Source of the DNA: Kryptolebias marmoratus
Lineage: Eukaryota > Chordata > Actinopteri > Cyprinodontiformes > Rivulidae
NCBI RefSeq assembly: GCF_001649575.2
Contig: NC_051437.1
Span: 14,695,092 to 14,759,091, forward strand
Reading direction: 5' to 3'
DNA: 64,000 nt
Shown here piece after piece: positions 15,055-26,500 of this stretch. The notes under the pieces are model-generated. The model was not told where the DNA came from, did no database searches, and worked only from the letters and a program-made list of their open reading frames with translations. Position numbers and translations under genes: made by a program. Numbering within the stretch: the first letter of the stretch is position 1; each line of letters starts with the position of its first letter.

Positions 15055-18000
15055 ATCTGCATTCAAACCTATAAATAGAAGAAGCGTCTTCCCTAGCACT
15101 CGCTCCAGTGGGATCCTCTTATGTTTTAATTAAATAAACTGCTGCAATGAGGCCCAGCTGTGCCCTGCATCCCCAGATTGCATCAGTCAGCATCCATGCT
15201 CAGGGGCGACATGCACTGTAAGGGCCGGGGCGTTGGTGCATATGCATACATGAAGACAGAGGCAGATGGTGAAGAGGAAGGGCAGGACGGACTACGCAGT
15301 GAAATTGGGGCATTCTGCTCCGAGGCCACCTGGGTATCAAAGGAAGCCCTGTTCAGGTGTTCTGGATGGGTTCCCCGACGTGAAAACCAGCAGCTCGACT
15401 CATCCTTTTCACTCTTCCCTCTCTTCATCTCATTTCCTTTGCTACGTTATTCTACGTTTTAAATATTTTTCAAATAAAATATCTCTTTAGGTGGCCCATT
15501 GGCCCTAAGAGTTGCCTCAAATAGGTCTCGTTCTGATTGTTTAGAGCCGACCCATGCACATGTTTTGCTTCTCAACGCTTGTGTTTAAATGTGACAAGGC
15601 AGAGTTTAATGTGTGGCTTGGGAAACCTGGGCGGTGTGTATTGAGCAAAATAAGGTGCACAAGGGCGCTTGATGGACAGTAAAGTTAGCGGTTATCATGA
15701 GCTGAAGTTGTTTTTCAGTTTTTTTTTCCTGAAAATACAGCTTTTGACAACTGAAGAGTTAAAAAAACAAAACCAAAAAAAAACTTCAGTTTTTGAATCT
15801 TTAATCAGCAGAGAGGTGCTGATAAACCACTTATTATAAAGAGCCTTTCACATCTCTCATTTTGCATCTGCGGCACAACATAAAAACCATGCAAAAGCCA
15901 GGAACAAATAGGAGACAGGCAAATCAAATAACATCTGAATTTTGATAAAGGGCCAGGTAAGTGAAAATTTCCCTGTGATTAGGATGTTCATTTGCATATG
16001 AGCTAGTTAACCAATGGTGACTGATCACAAGTGGTCACTCAAGACACAAGTGGGGATGGATTTTAATGGCCAGCGAGAACATTAAAAGTAGCTTTTGGTA
16101 CAAACTAGAGGCTCTCTGTGGGGTATGGGAACCGGATAGGTCTCAAAAAAAGACAATGTGTGCTTTCTAGACCAGTCATCGTACATTTACAACTTTTTGA
16201 CAAATCACCATAAAGCTACTTGTACAGCACCAAAGGTAAACAAACAAACAATTAATAAATAATCACCTCTCTGAAATACAACTTCCCAAAGATTCTGCAG
16301 TGCAGAGACAAAACAAAAAAAAGAACCTGAGTCTAATAATTGTAAAAGAATATGATGACGTTCCTGCATTTCAAAAAGACCAAAAAAGGTAAAGCCGTCC
16401 ACTAGAAATCAAATTACCACTGACAAATGGTAAAAGTGAGTACCTGACAGAAGAGAAAATACAGAAGAGTCTAAGAGGAGATACACCGGATATATTACAT
16501 CTCAACAGCTTTTGTTCGTCCAACTCATTCGCCACAGTTTAGTTCGGTTTCACAAACTGCCTACTCAAGAGTTGCCTTTCTGACCACACATTTTCAAACT
16601 TCCATCTAATGGCCAAAGGTCGACATCACAATCAGGGAGTGCATCATAACACTGCACTGGCTAAAGACTGGGCCCAGACTGGTTAACGATCATCTCTATA
16701 ATCATCCCTCGCGTGACTTCCCCGTTAAGGCCTGCTTGTAAAACGGACTTAAACTGCAGCATTTAGTAAGAGAAGCAGAATTCGCCTCGTTCCCGGTTAG
16801 CATCTATAATTAATGGACTGGTGCTGCTGGTCCTTGCTCCGTTTTTAAAAACGAACCCCCAGTAAGCTTTGTGTCCATTAAGGCCCTACAACAGTCAACA
16901 CCCTGGAGGATGAATATGGCTGAGTGCAGCTCTCAGTCAGGCACCATCAATGCCTCAGCTGGAGAAAAAAAAAAAAAGTGAGTAACTGAATAAAGGCTTA
17001 TTTTTATCTCAGTCACTTAATGATTTACTTGTTTATTTCCTTTACATGTAGAGGAATAATCGTCGTTGGTAACTGGGAATGAGTGTCAGTAACGAGTTCT
17101 GTGTGAAAGACTTCATTGAAATATTGACTAAATTGTCCTCAGCTGGTAAAAACTGTGAACTGATCAATGCACATTTTAATGAGCACGAAGCACCAGCCTT
17201 CTCTTTAATAATTTCTTTGAAAGGCTACACCTATAGTCACACAAACGAACAATATGTCGCTGGCATTGTCAGCGCTGATAAGAACAGGTGCCCGTTTTTT
17301 TGTCGTCATCGTGCTAAATGTCTGTCAATCTCATGAACTGATCAGCTCTCTGGCTCAGACTGGGGATCTGTTCCGGCACGCCGCGCTGCCTTGAAAAGGA
17401 ACAGGTACAGGTATTTCGAGGAATCCCGGCAACACAGAACAAGCAGAACCGGATGTCGCGCCAAGAAGCCGCGGCTTGGATGAGAAACGAGAAAAGAGAA
17501 AAGAATGTCTTCAAAACAATGTTTTGTGTAAACTCCAAACTTCCATCATCTCCAGTTCCTGCAATGTGGCCCAACCTTGTTGCCGGAATCCAGCTGCACC
17601 ACAAATCTGTGCTCCTGAAACTACTAGAGAGATTTTTATTTTCTTCTTTTTTTTTTTTTTTAAGAAGAAAGAATAGGTTGGCCCAGACTCTGTGGCAGAA
17701 ACAAAATGCATTTTGCTAATTATACAAGTGCAGTTTACCCAAGATCATCTGTGCTCACAAAGCTAGTGATAAGGACCCCAAGTAGGCCATGATAGGCCCT
17801 AATGTCTCTGGGCTGATAAGACGAGAAGCTAGGACGTTCTGGACACAAAACGGATGGGTTTGTTGTCCAGGAAGACAGGAGTGTCTTGTCCCAGCACATG
17901 CAGATAGCAACAAAGAGTGACAGAGCAAAGCAGCGGATGAGATTATCAGACACACTGATGAATAAATAATATGAGTATTCAGGACATGCGATATTACACA

Positions 18001-18558
18001 ACTACATGTGACTAACAGGCACCTCATGAGGGAAGAAATGCCTTGACAGAAGGCTGAAATATAACTTAGCTTCATAAATCACAACTCATGTGGTATTTAG
18101 TCTGCCAATAACAGCCACCAAGGGTTAGTATTATGGAAGGACACACACACACGTACACAAGTCAATTTTGGATTATGGAGTCCAAAAATGCACCTACAAA
18201 TCAAGGCCAAAGACTACATTTTTGTCTATGGCTCCAGACATTAGGCTACTGTTAAGTATTGGAATCACGGCCGAAAGGCCTAGTAGCATCAGCGAGATTA
18301 TGACAGCCCTGCTCATCAGTAGTCCTGTTATTATCACGGCCAGGTAAATGGATATTATGGGATCAGCGTCCAGCTGAGCCTCATCATCGACTGGGTGATA
18401 TCAAGGCTACGAAGAGGCGCATGGTCGAGCTGTCACACATGATGACCTAACGGCCCATCCACACAACCTCACTGCATCATGAAGATCGGCCAAAAATATA
18501 TATTAATAAATAAAGAAAGAAAATTACGACAAAAACCACCCGGTTTCGTTCGACTTAC

Positions 18559-18667
18559 CGATGCCGGGAGCGGAGTAGATGAAATACAGCGCCGAGGTGG
18601 ACAGTGAAAAAAGGAATAAAAGCCCAAGGAATGACCTTCTCCGGAAACGCAAATGTGTCGGCATCAT
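18559..18667 (-). CDS. b4galt5: b4galt5 coding exon 1 (N-terminus of a beta-1,4-galactosyltransferase 5/6-type enzyme)
   Basis: Read on the minus strand, two adjacent in-frame ATGs (18667-18665 and 18664-18662) open a 36-codon exon that ends one base into codon 37 at a perfect donor (GTAAGT, from 18558 downwards). The peptide has a short basic head (HLRFRRRS), then a hydrophobic stretch ([17 protein letters not shown]) and ends SAPGI. This is the layout of human B4GALT5 and B4GALT6: basic cytoplasmic tail, single type II signal anchor, and an 'APGI' motif at the exon 1/2 junction in the same phase. The family sits in the Golgi membrane and adds galactose from UDP-Gal; B4GALT5 is the main lactosylceramide synthase. 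The catalytic exons are not in the window. B4GALT6 is possible from the peptide alone, but head-to-head placement with slc9a8 matches the human B4GALT5 locus. Which ATG is used is undecided. Confidence 0.85.
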
Positions 18668-19098
18668 ACAGGCAGAGGGGGAGAAAAAAAAAGACGAAGC
18701 TCAGACACACAGAGGCACGTTTCGCTTCTCTTCAACGACGACGGAGCAGCCCCGGTGTGTCCAGATGCCTGAGCCAGCAGTCCGCGGACGGTCTGGGTTG
18801 AATGAGTCGAAATGGAGTGGTGGGGCTGCGGCAGTGGTGCTGCTGGTACAGGGCGACGAGGAAGTCAAGTCTATTTCCGCGGCAGGTCGAAAACAGGATG
18901 AGAGACCGCCAATGTTCAGTCCAGACACACGGATTCCATTCCTGGCGCGATGGTTTCGGTTTTAATTCAACGTGCGGTCCGATGTAGAGGCGGCTGACAA
19001 AGACCAGCGCGGTGTAAAGTGGCCTGTTCTCAGCGTGAGACCATCTTTTCAGGTTCCACACTACGTCGCTGATGGTGTTCCTGCCGCTCTTGCACTTT

Positions 19099-19121
19099 GC
19101 CTGCCTGCCTGCCTGCCTGCC
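19099..19121. repeat. (GCCT)n microsatellite
   Basis: About five tandem GCCT units in the b4galt5 upstream region. Confidence 0.9.
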
Positions 19122-19262
19122 CAACCCTATGAATGGAGCCGTCTCTCCGCAGAGAAGAAGAAGAAGAAGGAAAAAAAAAAAGAGAGCAGTACCTCAAGTG
19201 GGCGTTAACGGTAGCTCCTACTCAACAAACACGAACGCACGTACGTGCTCGGCGTAGACCAC

Positions 19263-19275
19263 GTTACCTGGCAAC
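19263..19275. promoter_or_regulatory. X-box-like RFX site between b4galt5 and slc9a8
   Basis: GTTACC-T-GGCAAC is two good half sites of the RFX X-box (GTTRCC and RGYAAC) with a 1-base spacer. It lies about 600 bp upstream of the b4galt5 ATG and about 1.1 kb upstream of the slc9a8 ATG, inside the CpG-rich stretch. Function is inferred from motif and position only. Confidence 0.4.
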
Positions 19276-20216
19276 CAAGCGTTCGAATATAGGAGCCCCC
19301 CTCGTTAACGTCGCTACGCTGTCATAACGTTATGGCATATGTATGACCACAAGCTAGCCATTTAGCCTAGCATGAATCACATGACAGGGGTCTAAGACTG
19401 ATGAGACGCTGAACTTTGGACAGTTGTAAAGCTACTTTGCCAGTAATAGCATACATTTTAAATGAGAAATGGCCCGCGTAAACTCACCTAATTTTAAACC
19501 TTGATTTTATTTATTCATTAACCTTTGCTCTGATATTCTATTTAGCGTTAGTTCAAGGGCTAGCTGTAAAAATCACCCCCCCAAAAAAACAAGCTTGCGA
19601 CAAAATAACTAACATTATAGCATATCTTGTTTTTATTACAGGGTTTTGTACAAAGCAGATTGTTATTTCACATGAGAAATGTATATCGAGCTTAATCAGA
19701 TCCATAATGTGGCTGTTAGGGTCACTTACTTTTTTTTTTTTTTTAATGGTCTCGTTTTGTGTCTCTTAAACAATCATTTACATTTATTTATGACTGTTTT
19801 GCATATTTTTAAATACATTTAGTGACTTTTTTTTAAAAAAAAAAGTAAAAGTAAACAATTAAAGATTTATGCCCTCCAGGTTATTAAGTAATATCAAAGT
19901 TTAGATACATTCATTGGATGACAGTTCAACTTCATTTGAAGTTTTCTCTTATTTTTTTAAATAATTTTTACAATTGCTATTGTTGACTAACTGCGGTGGC
20001 AAGCAGAAGGTTGACGCTACAGTACACCGTGATGAATGACGGGAAATTGAGTATACAAAAATGCTGATATTGTGTAGTTTTTTTACCCACCTATGAAACT
20101 TAAACTATCAACTGCATCGGGAACAAATATGCATATTTAATACACGAAATTTTTAATTAAAAATATCTGTTAGTTCAACTGCTTGTTTAAACGAAGAAAT
20201 AAAAAAGCAATTTAGG

Positions 20217-20230
20217 ACTACAATTCCCAG
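20217..20230 (+). promoter_or_regulatory. slc9a8: ZNF143/Staf-type promoter element of slc9a8
   Basis: ACTACAATTCCCAG is an exact match to the core of the long ZNF143 (Staf) binding motif found in many vertebrate housekeeping promoters. It lies about 120 bp upstream of the slc9a8 ATG, a typical distance from a start site. A CAGGAAGT ETS core follows at 20244-20251, and there is a CRE-like TGATGTCA around 20259. Together they place the slc9a8 core promoter at about 20200-20300. Confidence 0.65.
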
Positions 20231-20348
20231 AAAACAGCTTAAGCAGGAAGTAAAGTCGTGATGTCAACAGATAGAGCTGTCGATATGAAGCTGTTAGTCT
20301 GTTTAAATATAGCACATTGTTTTCTGACTTAAACTTCATGAGTTGAGA

Positions 20349-20584
20349 ATGAGACGCGTTAGTCGTAAACATTTTTCGTTGTTCTTGTTATTGTTTTTTG
20401 TAAATCTGTGCGTGTCAGAACGAGTCGACGGGGCAAATTCCTTGGAGTTACACAAGAAAGACGACATCGGCGGGGGGGCTGAGGAGATCGACACTCAAAG
20501 AGAAAACGAGCAAACACTTAAAACTAATGACAAAGACGGTAAATTCAGTTCAAACGGCTCACAAAAGGACGGACAGTTTGTCAG
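20349..20584 (+). CDS. slc9a8: slc9a8 exon 1 (coding part)
   Basis: Encodes residues 1-78 and two bases of codon 79. A basic head (MRRVSRKH) and hydrophobic core ([14 protein letters not shown]) form a signal peptide, followed by a hydrophilic, acidic lumenal stretch. Donor GTTAGA at 20585. Reading through the donor keeps the frame open to 20738, but that is intron. Confidence 0.85.
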
Positions 20585-23500
20585 GTTAGAGCTAAACTTA
20601 TTTATTACCCTCAGTCTTTTATCTTGTAACTCAGCTCAGCTAGCAACAGTTTTGTTTGTCCTGGTACGCAGAGTGCTGTTTAATTACAAACCTTTTTTTC
20701 CATTCGTAGACAAAAAGTATGATCTATGTTTGCATTAGTCAACAGCATAAACAGATTAGTTCTTAACCACGTGTAGTATAAATACTATGTAGTAGCATAA
20801 ACCTGTAAATAGCTGTTTTATGTTAGCATTGCTGATTATGGATAAGCAGTGTGTCATAATGTATCAGCCATGATGCTGTAGTTTGCGTTTATCCTCTTTT
20901 TCATGTGGTCAGTTTTGCTTTGCTGAAATTTGCATCAGTGCCACTGATACTGAAAACCTAAGTAACCAGGCACCAACGTATTATCACCCCTGACTGTCTT
21001 CTTGCAGCAACTCCAATGGTACCACAGAAAACTACAGTAATGAGACCCATCGCTCGACGACTGTTGCCAAGCCAACTACTCCGGCACCAACACCAAAGCC
21101 CATTCTTCCTGTGCAGACGGGGGTGAAGGCCCAAGAGGAAGAGCAGTCCAGTGGGCTGACAATTTTCTTCAGTCTGCTCGTTATTGGTTTGTGCTTATTC
21201 ACCTTCACAGTCTGACTCCTCTGCTGTGTTCATTTGCTGCTTACAGACATTTGCTTCACACGTGTCATGGATTGTTTTCTGAGGAGAATTTATTAGGCAT
21301 TTTGTCTGGAGCTACCTTTAAGCATTCATCTTTTAGAGCTATTTTTATTGATTTTTTATGGTTATTTCAATCTTGATGCATTTGTACTGAGATCTAGGAA
21401 AGCTTAGACAAGCTAATTTATCCCATAAATTAGCTTAGTAGGTTTACTACTTCAAGTTGCACAGAATAAACAGCTGCCATTGTTTGCAAACACATCTTTA
21501 AAACATTGTTACTTGGAGTAGAGAGACAGAGTGCTCCTCTGGAGGCCACGGAAGTCCAGTGAATTGCAAAATGAATGAGCTAATAAATAAACTCACATCA
21601 AGGGGGGAAACCCTGTAAAATCACACTAATAAAACCTTCATCTCAAAATGTTTTACAACAGTTATATTTCAGGGCACAAATAAAAACACGCAGAACCCTG
21701 TAGAAATGTATAAACCTAAGAGATTTGAAATAAAAGAAGCCTGTGCACAATTTGTGGTTTCACTGCCTTTTTGAGGGCAGGCACACATTAACAAAGGAAG
21801 TGGGTTTCTGTTTATTTAATCAAAATCTGTGAGCGTTATACTTTTTGTTTGGGTTTGGAGAGTTTTTATTTGTACCTTAGAACATAAACACTAAGAAGAT
21901 CTGAGCTGAACGTTTTCTTGGGTTGCTTTTTTTATTTTGCTTGAATCAAAACCGTTTTTTACTCCAGAGAAGCAGCTTTCTGTGTGCTCCTCATGGCTGA
22001 ATGAAGCTGCATGAATGTCGTGTTTGCAGATAATAGCCGTTGCCATAACCAACTAAATTTATGAGCCACAGTAGAGGCTAAACTGAGAGAATTCAGACAG
22101 AAAAGCAGAAATGAAATCCTGGAACTGCTCGACTAATCAGAAATACTAAGTACTCACCTACAAGCACCACAAAGCCCCACTCCAAAGATTCACTATAGTC
22201 TCGAAAGTCCCACCTCTCTGCCATGGTTGTTTTCAGGAATGTAATTTTCTCCCCTAAAGCTTGGTTTATCCGCTGCTTCCTGCAGTCCTAAAGGAAGCAG
22301 TTGAGGAAAAAAACCCTCCTAAAGGACAATAGTGCCTGGGGAGAAAAAAACAAACAAAAAACGCTTTCCTGCTGTCAAAACCCAGCTTTAGACTTGTGTC
22401 CTTCAGAGAATCATGGACTGAAGGTGAAATGTAAATATTTGCACAACAAAAGATATGCTCGTTGTGGTTCACTCAGTGAGCATAACGTCTACTACTGAAA
22501 GAGGACTCATGTACTTCCACTTCTCTGTTTGACAAAATCAAGTTTGTGGACAGTGAGTCAACGATGGTGCAAGATTGAGAAGGAAATGCTGTGGTTTTGT
22601 GCTCTAGTCATGAAGTTTTAGTTTAGTTTTCAAAAGACCAAATGGCCTGCATATAGAAACAGTCCTATTTGTATTTTAAAGCTGATGCTGATCAGTGGTT
22701 ATACTGTTTGCCAGTGCATGAGAAACTTTCTCACAGAGCACTCTAGAAAGCACACATTAGGTCGAAGCAGCACTTCCTTCAATCCACATCGACATGTGTC
22801 ATTTCTTTTTACAACTATGCGTGCCTTTAATCAGCCCCAGTTTGAATGGTTCATATATGATCAACAGTTTTTTTTTATTTCAGTTATGCACCTTTGCTTT
22901 GTGTATATATTGCATTTATCTCATATTGATTATTGTCTGTATTTCCATATGCACATGGAGGTAACTATTTGATATTGATAGATTTTGTAGTTTGTGGCGA
23001 TTACTTCTCATCGGGTGTCAAACAACTCTAATATGCTTGTCAAACAGCTGCTTTGAAGTCACTTATACAAGCGTAAATCACTTGACTAGGAACATAGTAT
23101 GTTTCTTTATTTATTTCATGTCTGAAATTGTCTAAAGGGAAAGGAAAAAAAAAAGGCACATGTATGTATAGAAGGTATTCTAAGACCTGATCTGAGCCGG
23201 TATGACTGTTTTTCTGAACATGAATGGTTCTGACCTCAACATCCAACCAGATGACTCTTCCCTCTTCTTTCCTTCAGGTATCTGCATCATATTGGTGCAC
23301 CTGCTTATCAAGTTCAAGCTGCATTTTCTTCCCGAGAGTGTGGCTGTTGTGTCCCTCGGTGAGTACTTCTCATGTGACGTGCTGCCCTGGGATATACAGT
23401 GTTTCTGCACTCGGGAGCACTTCGGGATTCTGTGCAAACAGTTGTAAAACATCAGACTTACGCAAACTCCTTTCATGCACTCTAGAAAGAGAGAAACAAA

Positions 23501-26500
23501 CTTACTTGTAAATTTGGTGCCTAAAAAAAAAAAGAATGTCACAAATACTCAGTAAATGTAGAATTTTAAATTCAGGCAAACGCTAAGAAGAGCTTTGTTT
23601 GAGCACATTTAATTTGGAGATGCTGCTGAAGTCGGGGCAAAGTTCAGTAATATACTCAAGTACCAACCTATGTAGAGCTATAAACTCGTTTTAAAATGCA
23701 TTTTATAATCTATGAAACTCTGTCGGAGAGGTGACAGCTTGTTCTGGTGTCAGTCACGTTTCTGCCCGCAGAATTCTGTCTGAGCTCCGTGCGAAACATC
23801 CGAGATTACTGAGTTACAATAATTTCCCCTTGAGATGATTAAGGACTTGATTGTGTTTGTGCAACTGCTCTGCGACAGTGATATTGCAGAAATCCATTTT
23901 CATATTTAGTAAGTTGCTGCTACTTGATGCAGCCGGAAATATGTTCTGTTTTTTTCTGAGACTGAAGTCACAGCGGACAAAAATCTGATTAGTGGAGAAT
24001 TAAAACTATATATTAAAGAGGCAACAGTTTTCTAATGTAGCTATTGATTTGACCTGTTTTTCTTTATTCTTTGTGAATTTTTTTTATATCAACTTGCATT
24101 TAGTTAGCATTTGAGCTACACTTTGTTAGCTTCTTGTAGGAACCATAACTAGATACAGTGGTATATGTTAAATATCTACCCTCCTGTTTTGAGGGCTAAA
24201 ACTGACTCAGAAGGATTTCAGTGCAGTCAGCTGTCTTAACCGCTTTTCTATCTTAGCACAAAACAATGGATATTAGTTTATCAATATTCTCAGTTGGGGA
24301 AAAAGAAACATTTTTTATGTCTGTGGTAATCTAATGGCTACATTTCAGATCAAAGGCAAAGATGACAGCAGCGTTCCTGCCACGAGGCAGGATATTGTAA
24401 AATAATGGCCCACGTGTCTCGCTAATCTTATTGAGGTGTTGGGAGGACCAAAAATAACCGCCTCAGTTTTTTATCTGTGACAGTTGTGAACTTCTCTGGA
24501 TTCAAGGGCAGGGAGGTCAGAGTATTCCCGGCATAGCAAATGAAAAGCGATGTTGTGTTTGCAGAAGATGCACCCAAAGGGAGGCATGAGCAGTTTGAAT
24601 TATTTGGGATCCAAAATGATCGAGACTGCCCTGATGTTAGCGCACAAAAAGAATGTCGTTAATCAGAGCTCCACACCTGGAGGACAGTGACCTGAATGCC
24701 ATCCCTATGCGTGAGATGGTTAGACGAATTCGAAGAATGGTCAACTTTATCAACAGTGACACTGATGTGCACTGATACATTCAAGAAAAATCTTTCGTGC
24801 ATTCATTTACAGATACGAACAAGTTAAGCTGAAGACTTTGGGCCGTGAACTATGACAGAAATCTTTGCACAGTGATTCTGAGAACGATAAAAGATAGTAA
24901 ATTATATTCTAAATATTTATAAAAAAAAAGAAGAAAAAAATGCCTGGGACTTGGGGGGGGAAAAAAAGGCAGAATAGCCAAAGACAAGATGGGGATTGTG
25001 TGCGGGGGTGGTTGAATATTTGATCACATGTGACTCTCCTTCCTCTAATTCCAGCCCTCGCAGGCCCCGTTTCACATGCTTGTGCATGCACACCCACTAC
25101 AAGTCACTGAAACTCATTCATCTTGACTCTGAAGGTTTTTCCCCCTCTCGTGCAGCCTGCATGCTGCATATGAAAACGAGGTTTTATCGTTATTTGGAGG
25201 AAGGGGCATTCTGTCGTGGAGAGATAACGCTGTGTTAACAAATCAGGAAGGCCTGCTCTTCCTTGCTCACCACTTCCTCTTTCTTCCCTCTCCTCATTGT
25301 TTGTCTTTGTCTTCACTATCCCTTTCCATCTTACAATATCTGTGCATCTCCTACAAGGCTTCAAGGCTTAGACTTAATTTCTTTTGCTGCCTTTGTTTCC
25401 CCTTTCTCCAGCTTTCACGCAGTGTTGTTTCCCTTTTAGTTTGTGCGCCGCAAGAAGGCTGAAGGCCAAAAAGGGAATTTTCAAAAGAAGATTTTTTTAA
25501 AAGACATTTTACATTTAATTAATCTCTGAAATACACAACTAGATCGCTGCTCGTGGTCTCTTTTTTTTTGTTGCATTCTGTTAGTTTCTTGTTTTGCTTT
25601 TTGGTATTCTGTTTGGTTTTCCATTTTAGCCACTCAAAACCTGCCTTTATGTGTTAGCACTGACATTTTCACAGAGAGACTTAATAAAATATTTACTCAT
25701 TGGTGTTATTTGTCTTGTCTTCTCACTTTTTCCAGGGATTCTAATGGGAGGTTTCATCAAGATTATTGAGTTCCAGGAACTGGCCAACTGGAAGGTACAG
25801 TTTGACTCATTGTTTATTCCTGATACTCACCTCCCCTTTTGTGTGTTTTCATACAATGCACAGGCCATAATTTACTAAAGTGCTTGTTAGCTTATAAGTA
25901 AGGGTGTGTTTCCTTTTTTCTTTTTTATTTGATTGATTTACCAGCATATATGCAACAATGATTTTTGTTTGCAGTCTGCTGTTTCTTGTTTTTGATATTC
26001 ACTCAGTATATTACTATCACATCTGAAAAGCAAAAACATTCTGCATTTGAGCTGTAATATAAAAACTAAGGAGCATAGTATTTTTAATCAAGAGGTAATC
26101 CTAACTTTCCCCAGTTGTGTGATATTGTTTATCCCACCGCTCATTTCCTGGAAAACCCTCATTTTGTTTCATTATTCAGTCCCTGGTCACTTGGTCACAA
26201 ATCTCATCTCAACATCTCCACTTCAAAGTGACACACATCGTTTGCTTGCTATCGCTCCCCCCATGTGTCCCTGCGAGCTCTTATTTTCTTTTCTCTCTTT
26301 TTTTTTTTCTTCGCTTCTGGTTCTCGTGGCCTTTAATTAACATTCCTCGCTGTCAACCAGTTAGTGAGAACAACCCAGCGAACAAGAGAAATGCAGGGCG
26401 AGATTCGGAGCGAGTGGGGAGGGAGGGAAACGGGACAGGTTGTGTCAATGTTTCTTGCACACAGGGACCCATTGTTTTTGAGCTTCGGGGGCCCCCAAGG

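Larger units (their letters stand above)
1..18558 (-). other. b4galt5: b4galt5 intron 1 (partial, >18.5 kb), no coding exon seen
   Basis: No segment on the minus strand encodes the next expected part of B4GALT5 (stem region, then the galactosyltransferase domain), so exon 2 should lie left of the window. The stretch is AT-rich with many homopolymer runs and scattered open frames under 140 codons that have no recognisable domain. It also holds a (GT)n microsatellite near 15029-15054, a diverged fish repeat at about 13745-14060 and an X-box-like palindrome at 7793-7806. Regulatory elements may be present but cannot be identified without cross-species alignment. Confidence 0.6.
18540..19330 (-). 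promoter_or_regulatory. b4galt5: CpG-rich b4galt5 promoter/leader region
   Basis: This interval is visibly richer in GC and CpG (for example near 18740-18960 and 19205-19320) than the AT-rich sequence around it. It covers b4galt5 exon 1 and several hundred bases upstream on the minus strand, as expected for a CpG-island promoter. No TATA box is obvious and the start site cannot be set. Open frames on both strands here (such as plus 18579-18965 and minus 18732-19124) are explained by low stop density and are not called as genes. Confidence 0.5.

Noticed and set aside
18440..18500. Minus-strand 'FMMQ'-like codons near 18470, resembling B4GALT5 exon 2 (LFMMQAQG)
   Set aside because: The frame stops at once after MMQ, no acceptor fits, and the flanking residues do not match. 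Coincidence.
18579..18965. 128-codon plus-strand frame and a 130-codon minus-strand frame (18732-19124)
   Set aside because: Both fall in the CpG-rich b4galt5 leader/exon 1 region, where stops are scarce. The plus frame is antisense to exon 1 and neither resembles a protein.
20585..20738. Extension of slc9a8 exon 1 frame into the following sequence
   Set aside because: It follows a usable donor, and the product diverges from NHE8. Splicing to 21008 restores the conserved protein.
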